This document shows positions 1-7,903 of a DNA stretch of 64,000 bases, piece after piece. Each line of letters begins with the position of its first letter. Position 1 is the stretch's first letter. The notes under the pieces were generated by a model that did not search any database, was not told the DNA's origin, and saw nothing but the letters and a program-made list of their open reading frames with translations. Origin of the DNA: Listeria sp. PSOL-1 (GTDB taxonomy: Bacteria > Bacillota > Bacilli > Lactobacillales > Listeriaceae); contig NZ_LR760298.1 in the NCBI RefSeq assembly GCF_902806445.1, forward strand, positions 806,001 through 870,000. The letters run 5' to 3'. The translations under genes were made by a program, and so were the position numbers.

Positions 1-273
1 GCTATGAAGGATTTAGAAAAGTATCATGTGAATGAAATAGATATGACGAATTGGTACACTTATCGTCGTACCAATGAAGCTCTTTCTGCTGCGAAAATTA
101 TAACAGAAAAAACAACTGGCAAAGTGTGTGGTGTTTCTCTTATCAGCGAGGAAGCAGAGGAAATGATTAATTATTTTGTTTTGATTATAAATGCTCATTT
201 AACATTGGATGAGCTCAAGCAATATATTTTTGCTTATCCAGGAGCAGCGAATGATTTAACTTCTTTGCTGTAG
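1..273 (+). CDS. C-terminal end of a pyridine nucleotide-disulfide oxidoreductase (glutathione reductase-like), partial
   Basis: The reading frame is open to the left window edge, so only the last ~90 residues are seen. They resemble the dimerisation domain of FAD/NAD(P) disulfide reductases: a segment like KVCGVSLISEEAEEMIN (the usual 'G.hlig..a.E.I' helix start) followed by LTLDELKQYIFAYPGAAND, matching the family's 'lT..dL...i.aHPt..E' tail. The usual His-Pro of that tail is Tyr-Pro here, so the exact enzyme is uncertain. In L. monocytogenes a glutathione reductase gene precedes the same downstream membrane protein, which supports the call. The redox-active Cys pair and nucleotide-binding domains lie outside the window. 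Confidence 0.6.
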   Translation, partial: AMKDLEKYHVNEIDMTNWYTYRRTNEALSAAKIITEKTTGKVCGVSLISEEAEEMINYFVLIINAHLTLDELKQYIFAYPGAANDLTSLL

Positions 274-322
274 TTGAAACATATGTTATGATAAAGCTAA
301 TGATATGTGAAGGAGTTTAGAG

Positions 323-976
323 ATGATTACGTGGCTAATTATTGCTGTTTTTTCTTTTATCTTATTTTTAGTAGGGCTTGTTATTTTATTTTTTCAGACG
401 AAAAGAAAAATTGGCGCCATCATTATAAGTGTCAGTATGCTTTTTATGGTTGCTGCAATAATTGGCATTTTTCTTTCGATTAACAAGATCCAACAAGTCA
501 ATCATGATTTGCTGAATTATTCATCCGGGAAAGTGACACAAGATACCGGAGGAAATGCGAAACATACGTATAAAACGGATTATCAAAATAAAGAAGATGG
601 TTTTACAAAAAAAATTACAGCTGTCAAAGTGCAGAAAAAAGCAGTCTATTCAACAATAGAAGGTAAAGATGTTCCTGGAAGTATTTCAATTACATTAGAA
701 ATTAAAAATGATAGTTCGTCTGTTTTAAAAACTTATCCTAACCAGGGAGAATTGATAACACCAGAGGAGCAAATAACTGGTGGCGATGCGATTTTATCAG
801 ATTTTCCTGAGTCAGTGGTTAAACCCGGAAAAACAATTAAAGGCACGCTTGTTTTTCCCATAAAAAAAATCACAAAAGTCACAGCTATTGATCAGGTTTC
901 GCTTTCATGGCTAAGTTATTTTGGCGATTCTTCTACGCCACTAACAACGGAGACAGGAACAATTAAATTAAAATGA
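323..976 (+). CDS. Membrane-anchored protein with extracellular Ig-like (DUF4352-type) domain
   Basis: 217 residues. Two hydrophobic helices (about residues 3-23 and 32-53) are followed by a ~160-residue hydrophilic domain. Its later part (GSISITLEIKNDSSSVLKTY ... VVKPGKTIKGTLVFPI) has the beta-sandwich pattern of DUF4352/TRF2-like exported domains. The domain is predicted outside the cell. A ribosome site GAAGGAG lies 7-8 bases before ATG 323. The gene sits between the oxidoreductase and a strong bidirectional hairpin and looks monocistronic. No enzymatic motif is visible and the function is unknown. The position matches a hypothetical gene next to the glutathione reductase gene in L. monocytogenes. 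Confidence 0.7.
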   Translation: MITWLIIAVFSFILFLVGLVILFFQTKRKIGAIIISVSMLFMVAAIIGIFLSINKIQQVNHDLLNYSSGKVTQDTGGNAKHTYKTDYQNKEDGFTKKITAVKVQKKAVYSTIEGKDVPGSISITLEIKNDSSSVLKTYPNQGELITPEEQITGGDAILSDFPESVVKPGKTIKGTLVFPIKKITKVTAIDQVSLSWLSYFGDSSTPLTTETGTIKLK

Positions 977-977
977 C

Positions 978-1010
978 GCCAAGCTTAGTTAGGCCAAGAC
1001 TAAGCTTGGC
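978..1010. terminator. Bidirectional terminator hairpin
   Basis: A perfect 12-bp stem (978-989 with 999-1010) around a 9-base loop lies between two convergent genes, within 2 bases of the upstream stop and 5 bases of the LysR gene's stop. The T-runs are short on both sides, so efficiency is uncertain, but stem strength and position fit a shared terminator. Confidence 0.75.
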
Positions 1011-1014
1011 CTAT

Positions 1015-1887
1015 TTATTCTCTTTGGAGATTAGAATAAAACGCTTGAAATTCTTCAATCAATAGCTTTTGGAAAAAAGTCAGTTCGATTTGCTTATTCC
1101 AACAAAGATAGATACTACGCTGTAAAGGTTCTGCTGCAACTTTAATAAATTTCAAGTTGTTAAAAAGAAGGCCTTTCCATAAAATACTAGGGATAAAACC
1201 AATACCTAAACCGGATTCGATTAAACCACGGACGGTTGCTGGATCATCGCTTTCAAAGATATAATGACACTTGACATCATGCTTTTCAAGATAGGTATCG
1301 ATTGTTTTGCGTAATGGGGTATGTTTCGTTAAACCAATGAAATTTTGGCCATTTAAATCAGCCAGTGTAACGATATTGCGCTCGCTAAGTGGATGATTTG
1401 TTGGGATTGCGAGATGAAGGCTTTCTGTCAGTAAAGGAAGTGCTACATCTGCTTCGGAGGGGTTGGTTGTGATTGCTAAATCATAACATACGTTGTGGAT
1501 ATTTTTTTCAGAATGTTGGATTAATGTAATTTGAATCTCAGGAAATTTTTGCTTAAGTACTTTTACTAAATTAGGGAGTAATAAAGAGCCAACAGGTGTA
1601 TAGAGTGATAGTGAATTTTCTGAGCCTTTATTTAATTCTTGTAAAGCGGTTTTTCCTTGATCAATTAAGGCTAGCCCTTCATTAATATAGCTTAAATATA
1701 ATTTGCCAAAAGAATTTAATGAAATATTTTTACCATTACGATCAAATAAAGAGATGTCAAGTTCTTCTTCCAATTGATGGATAGTCTTACTTAAAGCCGG
1801 TTGTGAAATGTAGAGCTGATCAGCAGCTTTTGTGATATTTTGCGTGCTTGCGACCACTTGAAAATAACGTAAATGTAGTAGATTCAT
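1015..1887 (-). CDS. LysR-family transcriptional regulator, probable malonate-gene activator
   Basis: 290 residues, the usual LysR length. The N-terminal winged helix (residues 1-60) begins MNLLHLRYFQVVASTQNITK and contains the recognition segment with SQPALSKTIHQLEEEL. The rest is the periplasmic-binding-protein-like effector domain. A strong Shine-Dalgarno (AAGGAGG) sits 5 bases before ATG 1887. The gene is divergent from mdcH with ~115 bases between the starts, the classic arrangement for LysR control of the neighbouring operon. In other bacteria MdcR is a LysR protein that activates mdc genes, so regulation of malonate decarboxylase is inferred from context, not from sequence identity. 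Confidence 0.85.
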   Translation of the reverse strand: MNLLHLRYFQVVASTQNITKAADQLYISQPALSKTIHQLEEELDISLFDRNGKNISLNSFGKLYLSYINEGLALIDQGKTALQELNKGSENSLSLYTPVGSLLLPNLVKVLKQKFPEIQITLIQHSEKNIHNVCYDLAITTNPSEADVALPLLTESLHLAIPTNHPLSERNIVTLADLNGQNFIGLTKHTPLRKTIDTYLEKHDVKCHYIFESDDPATVRGLIESGLGIGFIPSILWKGLLFNNLKFIKVAAEPLQRSIYLCWNKQIELTFFQKLLIEEFQAFYSNLQRE

Positions 1888-2003
1888 AGATCCTCCTTAT
1901 AGCTAAATGGTTATTTAATATGCATAAATTTATATTTTTTATTATATTACTTTTCATTTAAAATGGGTAGTAGAAAAGAGGATTATAAAAAGGAGTGGAG
2001 AAG

Positions 2004-2909
2004 ATGTCACTTGCTTTTATTTTTGCAGGACAAGGCTCCCAAAAAGAAGGGATGCTTGCTGAAGTACCTAATGATGACAAAAAACTCGTTTTTCAAAAGG
2101 TAGGCGTGCTTTTACCAGATACAGCGAAATCTTATCAATCGACTGTAGTAACACAACTGAGCTTACTTCTTTTAGAAACCTTTCAAGCAAAGGAATTAGT
2201 CAATGCTGGTTTTATTCCAGAACAAGTAGCAGGTCATTCTATTGGCGCGTATCCGGCAGCAGTTATTGCTGGTGTTCTTTCTCTAGAGGAGGCCATTCAA
2301 CTTGTTTATATAAGAAGTACACAAATGGAGAAACTTTTTCCAAGTGGCTATGGGATGGCCGTTATTGTTGGTTTAGAAAAGAAAGAATTAGAACCACTTA
2401 TTCAAAAGCTTACTAAACGTGGAGAAATCCTTTATTTAGCAAATCAAAATGCAGCACAGCAATTTACTGTTTCTGGTGAAAATAGTGCTTTAACTGAACT
2501 TTTAACTATTGTTCAAAAAAATGGAGCGCCATATTCTAAAAAGCTCAACATCACTGTTCCTTCACATTCTCCGTTAATGAAACCTGCTGTCAAGGAATTA
2601 AAACAAGCGCTAGCTAAAGTAGAACTTCAAGAACCTAGCATAAAGTATGTGACCAATTATTCAGCTAGAAGCGTTCAAACAAAGGCTGCAGTTTGTGAAG
2701 ACTTAAGTGAAAATTTAGTCCATCCTGTTTTGTGGGATGAAATGACCGACGTCCTTATTGAAAATGGCGGCACTTTATATGTAGAATTTGGCCCAGGAAA
2801 TACACTAAGTAAACTAATCCAAGCAAAATCAACAGAAGTTAAAGCCGTTTCAATCAGCCAGATTGGAATAAGTGGAACAAAATTTTTTATAAGAAAATGG
2901 GGAAAATGA
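2004..2909 (+). CDS. mdcH: Malonyl-CoA:acyl carrier protein transacylase of malonate decarboxylase (MdcH)
   Basis: 301 residues from ATG 2004. An upstream in-frame GTG at 1995 is rejected because the ribosome site AAGGAG (1990-1995) overlaps it but is correctly spaced for 2004. FabD-type acyltransferase: the N-terminal FAGQGSQ, the nucleophile motif GHSIG (Ser79) and the catalytic His188 in VPSHSP are all present. MdcH charges the MdcC acyl carrier with malonyl from malonyl-CoA to start the decarboxylation cycle. It is the first gene of the cluster here, whereas in Klebsiella mdcH is last. mdcA follows one base later, so the two are probably translationally coupled. Confidence 0.9.
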   Translation: MSLAFIFAGQGSQKEGMLAEVPNDDKKLVFQKVGVLLPDTAKSYQSTVVTQLSLLLLETFQAKELVNAGFIPEQVAGHSIGAYPAAVIAGVLSLEEAIQLVYIRSTQMEKLFPSGYGMAVIVGLEKKELEPLIQKLTKRGEILYLANQNAAQQFTVSGENSALTELLTIVQKNGAPYSKKLNITVPSHSPLMKPAVKELKQALAKVELQEPSIKYVTNYSARSVQTKAAVCEDLSENLVHPVLWDEMTDVLIENGGTLYVEFGPGNTLSKLIQAKSTEVKAVSISQIGISGTKFFIRKWGK

Positions 2910-2910
2910 A

Positions 2911-4548
2911 ATGAAGCAAACATGGACAAAAAATCGTGATAACAAAGCAGAATTAATGAAAAAAATAGCGGGCTATCAAAAGGGAAAATTCATCGCTACA
3001 AAAGATATCGCTAAAGTGCTAGAAGAACTTCTTTTGCCGGGAACAAAAGTGGCGCTTGAAGGAAATAACCAAAAACAAGCTGATTTTCTTTCTCGTAGTT
3101 TGGCTGCTTTAAATCCTGAGAAAGTCTCAGGACTTCATATGATTATGTCAAGCGTTTCAAGAGCAGAACATTTAGACATTTTTGAAAAAAAACTCGCAAA
3201 AAAACTCGATTTTTCTTATTCAGGCGCACAAAGTGTTCGAATGGCGCAAATGATTAAAGACGGTTTAGTCCAAGTTGGAGATTTACATACTTATTTAGAA
3301 CTTTATGGGCGTTTATTTATTGATTTAACACCAAATGTCGCTTTAGTAGCTGCTGATAAAGCTGATAAAAATGGTAATTTATATACAGGGTTTAATACAG
3401 AAGAAACTCCAACGATTGTCGAAGCGACAGCATTTAAAGATGGGATTGTTATTTGCCAGGTCAATGAGATTGTAGATGAGTTACCGCGCGTTGATATTCC
3501 AGCATCTTGGGTAGACGTTATTGTTCCGGCAGATAGACCTTATCAATTAGAACCGCTTTTTACAAGGGATCCCCAAAATATTACTGAAATTCAAATTTTA
3601 ATGGCTATGTTAGCTATCCGTGGCATTTATGAAAAGCATCATGTTGAATCATTAAATCATGGGATTGGATTTAATACAGCAGCCATTGAATTATTATTAC
3701 CAACATATGGTCAAAAGCTTGGACTTAAAGGAAAAATTGCCAAACATTGGGCGTTAAATCCGCATCCAACGCTTATTCCTGCCATTGAATCTGGCTGGGT
3801 AAAAAGTATTCATAGCTTTGGTGGAGAAGTTGGTATGGAAAAATATATCGCAGCACGACCAGATATTTTCTTTGTTGGTGCAGACGGTTCAATGCGTTCG
3901 AATCGTGCGCTTAGCCAGATTGCTGGGCAGTATGCAGTCGATCTATTTATTGGCTCAACTTTACAAATCGATCAACAAGGAAATTCTTCAACAGTGACAA
4001 ATGGTCGCTTATCTGGATTTGGTGGAGCTCCTAATATGGGAAGTAACCCCAGTGGTAGAAGACATACAACGAAAGCTTGGCTTGATTTATGTAATTCTTC
4101 TAGTGAATTGGCACGTGGAAAAAAACTTGTTGTTCAAATGGTTGAAACTTATGGCACAAATAAAAAACCAACTTTTGTTTCTAAATTAGATGCTTTAGAG
4201 GTCCAAAAAGAAGCAGGCTTAAAAACAGCACCTGTCATGATTTACAGTGAAGACACCACGCATATTGTCACAGAAGAAGGGGTTGCTTACTTATATAAAA
4301 CAACAAGTGAAAGCGAGAAAGAGCAGGCAATATCAGCCATTGCAGGTGTGACGCCTGCTGGTTTAAAAAGCGATATTAAAAAGCTCAAAGATTTACAAAA
4401 AAGAGGCATAGTTGCTTTACCAGAAGATTTAGGTGTAAAACGTGGCCAAGCTAAGCGTTCTTTATTAGCAGCGCAAAGCATTGATGATCTTGTGGATTGG
4501 TCTGGTGGTTTGTACCAGCCACCTGCTCGTTTTAGGAACTGGTCTTGA
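2911..4548 (+). CDS. mdcA: Malonate decarboxylase alpha subunit (acetyl-S-ACP:malonate ACP transferase)
   Basis: 545 residues, full length for MdcA. It begins WTKNRDNKAELMKKI, and the CoA-transferase-like core carries conserved stretches such as NHGIGFNTAAIELLLPTYG and FGGAPNMGSNPSGRRH (near residues 250 and 370). The subunit exchanges acetyl for malonyl on the MdcC carrier, giving malonyl-S-ACP and acetate. It lies between mdcH (1-base gap) and mdcB (1-base TGATG overlap) and shows no frameshift or missing segment. Confidence 0.95.
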   Translation: MKQTWTKNRDNKAELMKKIAGYQKGKFIATKDIAKVLEELLLPGTKVALEGNNQKQADFLSRSLAALNPEKVSGLHMIMSSVSRAEHLDIFEKKLAKKLDFSYSGAQSVRMAQMIKDGLVQVGDLHTYLELYGRLFIDLTPNVALVAADKADKNGNLYTGFNTEETPTIVEATAFKDGIVICQVNEIVDELPRVDIPASWVDVIVPADRPYQLEPLFTRDPQNITEIQILMAMLAIRGIYEKHHVESLNHGIGFNTAAIELLLPTYGQKLGLKGKIAKHWALNPHPTLIPAIESGWVKSIHSFGGEVGMEKYIAARPDIFFVGADGSMRSNRALSQIAGQYAVDLFIGSTLQIDQQGNSSTVTNGRLSGFGGAPNMGSNPSGRRHTTKAWLDLCNSSSELARGKKLVVQMVETYGTNKKPTFVSKLDALEVQKEAGLKTAPVMIYSEDTTHIVTEEGVAYLYKTTSESEKEQAISAIAGVTPAGLKSDIKKLKDLQKRGIVALPEDLGVKRGQAKRSLLAAQSIDDLVDWSGGLYQPPARFRNWS

Positions 4549-5333
4549 TGGAAAATTTAGTTATAAGTAAAGATTTACAAATGGCCCAAAAAGTGACACA
4601 AGCTTTAATTGATGAGGTGACATTTACACCAAAGCCAGGACTTGTTGATTTGCGTGGCAATGGAAGTCATTCGGATATGGATGTTGCTCTTTTTAAGCGT
4701 TCGGCTGTTACACTTGAACCTTATTTTCAGCAGATGTATCAAGCTGGTGAAAAGTTACCATTTAATCAACTTTTACGAGAAGAAATTGCGGCTATTGGTC
4801 GTTCTGCAGAAAAAGCGATGTTGGTAACTACAAATGGAGTTAACACACATAAAGGAGCGATTTGGGCACTTGGTCTAATTATCACAACGGTTGCCGCTTT
4901 CCCTAGCAAATCGTATCTAGAGCTTTTGGCCAAAGCAGGGGAACTAGCCACTTATCCTGATCGCTATTTTAATGGTAAACAGTTAACACATGGAAGCTTA
5001 ATCAAGCAAAAATACTTCATAAATGGGGCAAAAGAAGAAGCAGAAGCAGGATTCCCCCATATTTTATTAGCACTAATAGAATACGAAAAAACACGTTCAT
5101 TTCAGCGGATATTACTTAAGTTAATCGCTACATTGGATGACACTTGCATCATCTATCGCGGCAGTTTAGCTGATCTAAGGCGTATTCAACAACTAGCACA
5201 ATTTAATTTAGCAGAAAACAGATTAGCTGATCAAGCGTTAGAAAATTATTTCCATGAAAAACGACTTTCACCAGGAGGAAGTGCAGATTTATTTGCTGCA
5301 AGTTTATTTTTGATTCATTTGTTTGATTTATAA
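4548..5333 (+). CDS. mdcB: Triphosphoribosyl-dephospho-CoA synthase (MdcB/CitG family)
   Basis: 261 residues from ATG 4548, which overlaps the mdcA stop as TGATG; a TTG three bases upstream is also possible. CitG/MdcB signatures are TPKPGLVD near the start, NTHKGAIW in the middle, LTHG, and SPGGSADLFAAS near the C-terminus. The enzyme makes 2'-(5''-triphosphoribosyl)-3'-dephospho-CoA from ATP and dephospho-CoA, the precursor of the MdcC prosthetic group. Its partner transferase MdcG is encoded four genes downstream, so the whole cofactor pathway is present. Confidence 0.93.
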   Translation: MENLVISKDLQMAQKVTQALIDEVTFTPKPGLVDLRGNGSHSDMDVALFKRSAVTLEPYFQQMYQAGEKLPFNQLLREEIAAIGRSAEKAMLVTTNGVNTHKGAIWALGLIITTVAAFPSKSYLELLAKAGELATYPDRYFNGKQLTHGSLIKQKYFINGAKEEAEAGFPHILLALIEYEKTRSFQRILLKLIATLDDTCIIYRGSLADLRRIQQLAQFNLAENRLADQALENYFHEKRLSPGGSADLFAASLFLIHLFDL

Positions 5334-5346
5334 GAGGAGGGTTATC

Positions 5347-5646
5347 TTGGAAAAATTAACATTTTCATATCGCGCAAATAATAAAGTTCAGAAAAAAGTC
5401 CATATCGGTGTTGTTGCTTCTGGAGATTTAGAAATTTTGATCCAACCAACAACAGAAAAAGAAACCGTTGTTCAAGTCATTACTGGAAGCGATGGCTTTC
5501 AAAAAATTTGGGAAAATGTCTTGCATCGTTTTTTTGATCGTTATCCTATTCTTTGTGCAATTGAAATTCATGATTTTGGAGCGACTCCAGGTGTTGTTTC
5601 TTTACGGTTAATGCAAGCAGTGGAGGTTTTAAACGATGAGAAATAG
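5347..5646 (+). CDS. mdcC: Malonate decarboxylase acyl carrier protein (delta subunit)
   Basis: 99 residues from a TTG start at 5347, preceded at 6 bases by AGGAGG (5335-5340); a longer frame from 5323 would swallow this ribosome site. The modification site is recognisable as VVASGDLEIL, Ser25, where the phosphoribosyl-dephospho-CoA arm is attached in MdcC proteins. The C-terminal half (EIHDFGATPGVVSLRL) is typical. The carrier holds acetyl or malonyl through the thiol of the arm. The last 11 bases overlap the start of mdcDE. Confidence 0.92.
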   Translation: MEKLTFSYRANNKVQKKVHIGVVASGDLEILIQPTTEKETVVQVITGSDGFQKIWENVLHRFFDRYPILCAIEIHDFGATPGVVSLRLMQAVEVLNDEK

Positions 5647-7285
5647 TTTTGTTGAGATAAGTGCGCGAAAACGGGCTTTTAGCTTGTTAGACGATCAAGA
5701 AGGGATTGAACTTTTAGGGCCGTTTGCTAATCTGATATCACCTCACTTAATGAAACAAAATATTGTTCCAGAAAGCGATGATGGCATCATTTTAGTAAGA
5801 GGAAAGATGAATCAAAAAGATGTTCTTATGATTTCAATTGAAGGTACATTCCAAGGAGGGGGAATTGGCGAAATAGGTGGTGCAAAAATTAGTGCTTCTT
5901 TAGAACTTGTACTTAAAGAAAACCAAAACGGACGCTTGCTTTATCCGATCTTGCTTTTAGATACAGGTGGCGTTCGTTTGCAAGAAGCGAACTATGGTTT
6001 ATTATCCATCTCGGAAATTCAAAATATGATCGTTGCTTTAAAAGAATATGTTCCAGTTATCGGTGTTATTCCAGGAATTGTTGGTTCATTTGGTGGTATG
6101 AGCATTACTTCTGCTTTACTTTCTTATTTGATTGTTACTAAAAAAGCACGAATTGGTTTAAATGGGCCAGAAGTTATCGAACAAGAAGCTGGTATTGAAG
6201 AATTTGATGCAAGTGATAAAGCACTTATTTGGAAAACAATTGGTGCAAAGCAAAGGCTAGCGACTGGATGTGTGGATGAATTAGTTGTGGATGACATTGA
6301 TACAATAAAGCAAGCCATTGTAAAAGCGATGGCGCCAAAAAAAGAAGGATATCGCAGCGAGCAGATCGATTTTTATCTTTCATTATTAGAAAAAATAGAT
6401 AGCAGCAAACCTTTAGAAATCGCACAATATAATCAGCTTTACAAAGAAAACACGTCGATTCAACATAAAATCCCGGAAGCGAGCGAAGGGAAAAATGATA
6501 ATCAGAGTTTAGGAAAAACATGGTTTTCCGCTTTTACAGGGATAAAAAATCCAGTTAGTCCAACAAAAACCGTCTTATATGCAAATAAAAAAATACAAAA
6601 CAAAGAAATCGCTTTTCTTACCATTATTCCTGATAAAAGAAATCGTTTTTCACGTGCCCAAAAAGGCGAAATGGGTCTTATGGAAGGATTCACATTAGCT
6701 AAGACCATTCAACAAATTATTTCTGAGGACCAAGAAAAAGCAAAAAAACGAGCGATTGTTGCCATTGTAGATGTGCCTAGTCAGGCTTATGGCTATAACG
6801 AAGAATTAATAGGTATTCATATGTCACTAGCTTCAAGTGTTGAACAGTATGCTAAAGCGCGCCAAAAAGGGCATGCTATCATTACATTAATCGTTGGCAA
6901 TGCCATTTCAGGTGGATTCTTAGCCCATGGTTTACAATCAAATTATATCCTTGCATTAAACGATTCTGCTGTAAATGTTCAAGCGATGTCAAAAGAAAGT
7001 GCGTCACGAATCACACAAAGAACCATACAAGAAATCGAAGCAGCTGCAGAAGAAGTCCCTGCAATTGGCTATGATATCCATAGCTTTTATCAATTAGGAG
7101 CTGTTTATCAGCTCATTGATGATTTGGAAATTAACCAAATAAATGCTATTTTAGTAGATACAATCAACCAAGCAGAAAATGGACCAAGAGACTTATCATT
7201 TCGCTACCAGTCAAAACTAGCAAAAGAGAATGGAAGAAAGGCGACGATTGAAGTGAGGAAGAAGTTGAAAAAAGAATGGAAATAA
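5636..7285 (+). CDS. mdcDE: Fused malonate decarboxylase beta-gamma subunit (MdcD-MdcE)
   Basis: 549 residues with an uninterrupted frame. Residues ~1-240 are MdcD (crotonase-fold malonyl-ACP decarboxylase: GGGIGEIGGAK near 74, DTGGVRLQEANYG near 110, PGIVGSFGGMS near 145). Residues ~295-549 are MdcE (TWFSAFTGIKNP, RAQKGEMGLMEGFTLAKTI, NAISGGFLAHG). A ~50-residue hydrophilic linker joins them. In Klebsiella and Pseudomonas these are separate genes. Together they decarboxylate malonyl-S-ACP to acetyl-S-ACP and CO2. GGAGG (5622-5626) lies 9 bases before ATG 5636. The start overlaps mdcC and the end overlaps mdcG by 10 bases. Confidence 0.92.
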   Translation: MRNSFVEISARKRAFSLLDDQEGIELLGPFANLISPHLMKQNIVPESDDGIILVRGKMNQKDVLMISIEGTFQGGGIGEIGGAKISASLELVLKENQNGRLLYPILLLDTGGVRLQEANYGLLSISEIQNMIVALKEYVPVIGVIPGIVGSFGGMSITSALLSYLIVTKKARIGLNGPEVIEQEAGIEEFDASDKALIWKTIGAKQRLATGCVDELVVDDIDTIKQAIVKAMAPKKEGYRSEQIDFYLSLLEKIDSSKPLEIAQYNQLYKENTSIQHKIPEASEGKNDNQSLGKTWFSAFTGIKNPVSPTKTVLYANKKIQNKEIAFLTIIPDKRNRFSRAQKGEMGLMEGFTLAKTIQQIISEDQEKAKKRAIVAIVDVPSQAYGYNEELIGIHMSLASSVEQYAKARQKGHAIITLIVGNAISGGFLAHGLQSNYILALNDSAVNVQAMSKESASRITQRTIQEIEAAAEEVPAIGYDIHSFYQLGAVYQLIDDLEINQINAILVDTINQAENGPRDLSFRYQSKLAKENGRKATIEVRKKLKKEWK

Positions 7286-7896
7286 GTCCACATGATCTAC
7301 TTCAAATTCATGTAAAACCTTATGAAAAAGAACTGACAAGCTGGGCATTACAATCGCTAAATAAAGCTCCATGGGTAGTCGTCCGAAGAGATGAAACCAC
7401 AAATATCCCAGTAGGTATTAGAGGACATAAGCGAAATCAACGTTTAGCTTTTGAAATTTCATTACAAGATGTCATTAAAAAAGTAACGCCTTATCATATT
7501 TTTAAACAAAAAATGTGGGAAAGATTACCAGTTGAAAGAAAATCTTTAACAGGAATTAAAGCGCTTAGTCACATCTATCAGCAATATCCAACCTTGCCAT
7601 TTGGTGTTGGCGGAAGCGTAGGATTCGAATGTGTGACCCATCAAGAAAGCATACAAAAGACGAGTGACTTAGATCTACTTCTTTATTTACCAGAAAAAGT
7701 ATCACAGGAAAATCTACAACAATGGCAGCTTTTTTTTGAAAAATATCCAGTTCATATCGATGTGCAAATCATAACTTTAGGAGGTGGTTTCTCTTTACAA
7801 GAATGGTTGAATAAAACAACACGTACAATTTTAGTAAAAACTAAATCAGGTCCAGTGTTAGTAGAAGATCCATGGAAAATAGAAGGAAAGAGATGA
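7276..7896 (+). CDS. mdcG: Phosphoribosyl-dephospho-CoA transferase (holo-ACP synthase, MdcG)
   Basis: 206 residues. The nucleotidyltransferase signature FGVGGSVGFECV followed by TSDLDLLLY (metal-binding Asp-x-Asp near residues 132-134) and the early WVVVRR and PVGIRGHKRNQR segments identify MdcG. It transfers the prosthetic group made by MdcB to Ser25 of MdcC, maturing the carrier. The start lies inside the end of mdcDE, so translation is probably coupled. This is the last recognisable mdc gene; no malonate transporter (mdcF, mdcLM or madLM type) follows. Confidence 0.9.
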   Translation: MEISPHDLLQIHVKPYEKELTSWALQSLNKAPWVVVRRDETTNIPVGIRGHKRNQRLAFEISLQDVIKKVTPYHIFKQKMWERLPVERKSLTGIKALSHIYQQYPTLPFGVGGSVGFECVTHQESIQKTSDLDLLLYLPEKVSQENLQQWQLFFEKYPVHIDVQIITLGGGFSLQEWLNKTTRTILVKTKSGPVLVEDPWKIEGKR

Positions 7897-7903
7897 TACG
7901 TTG

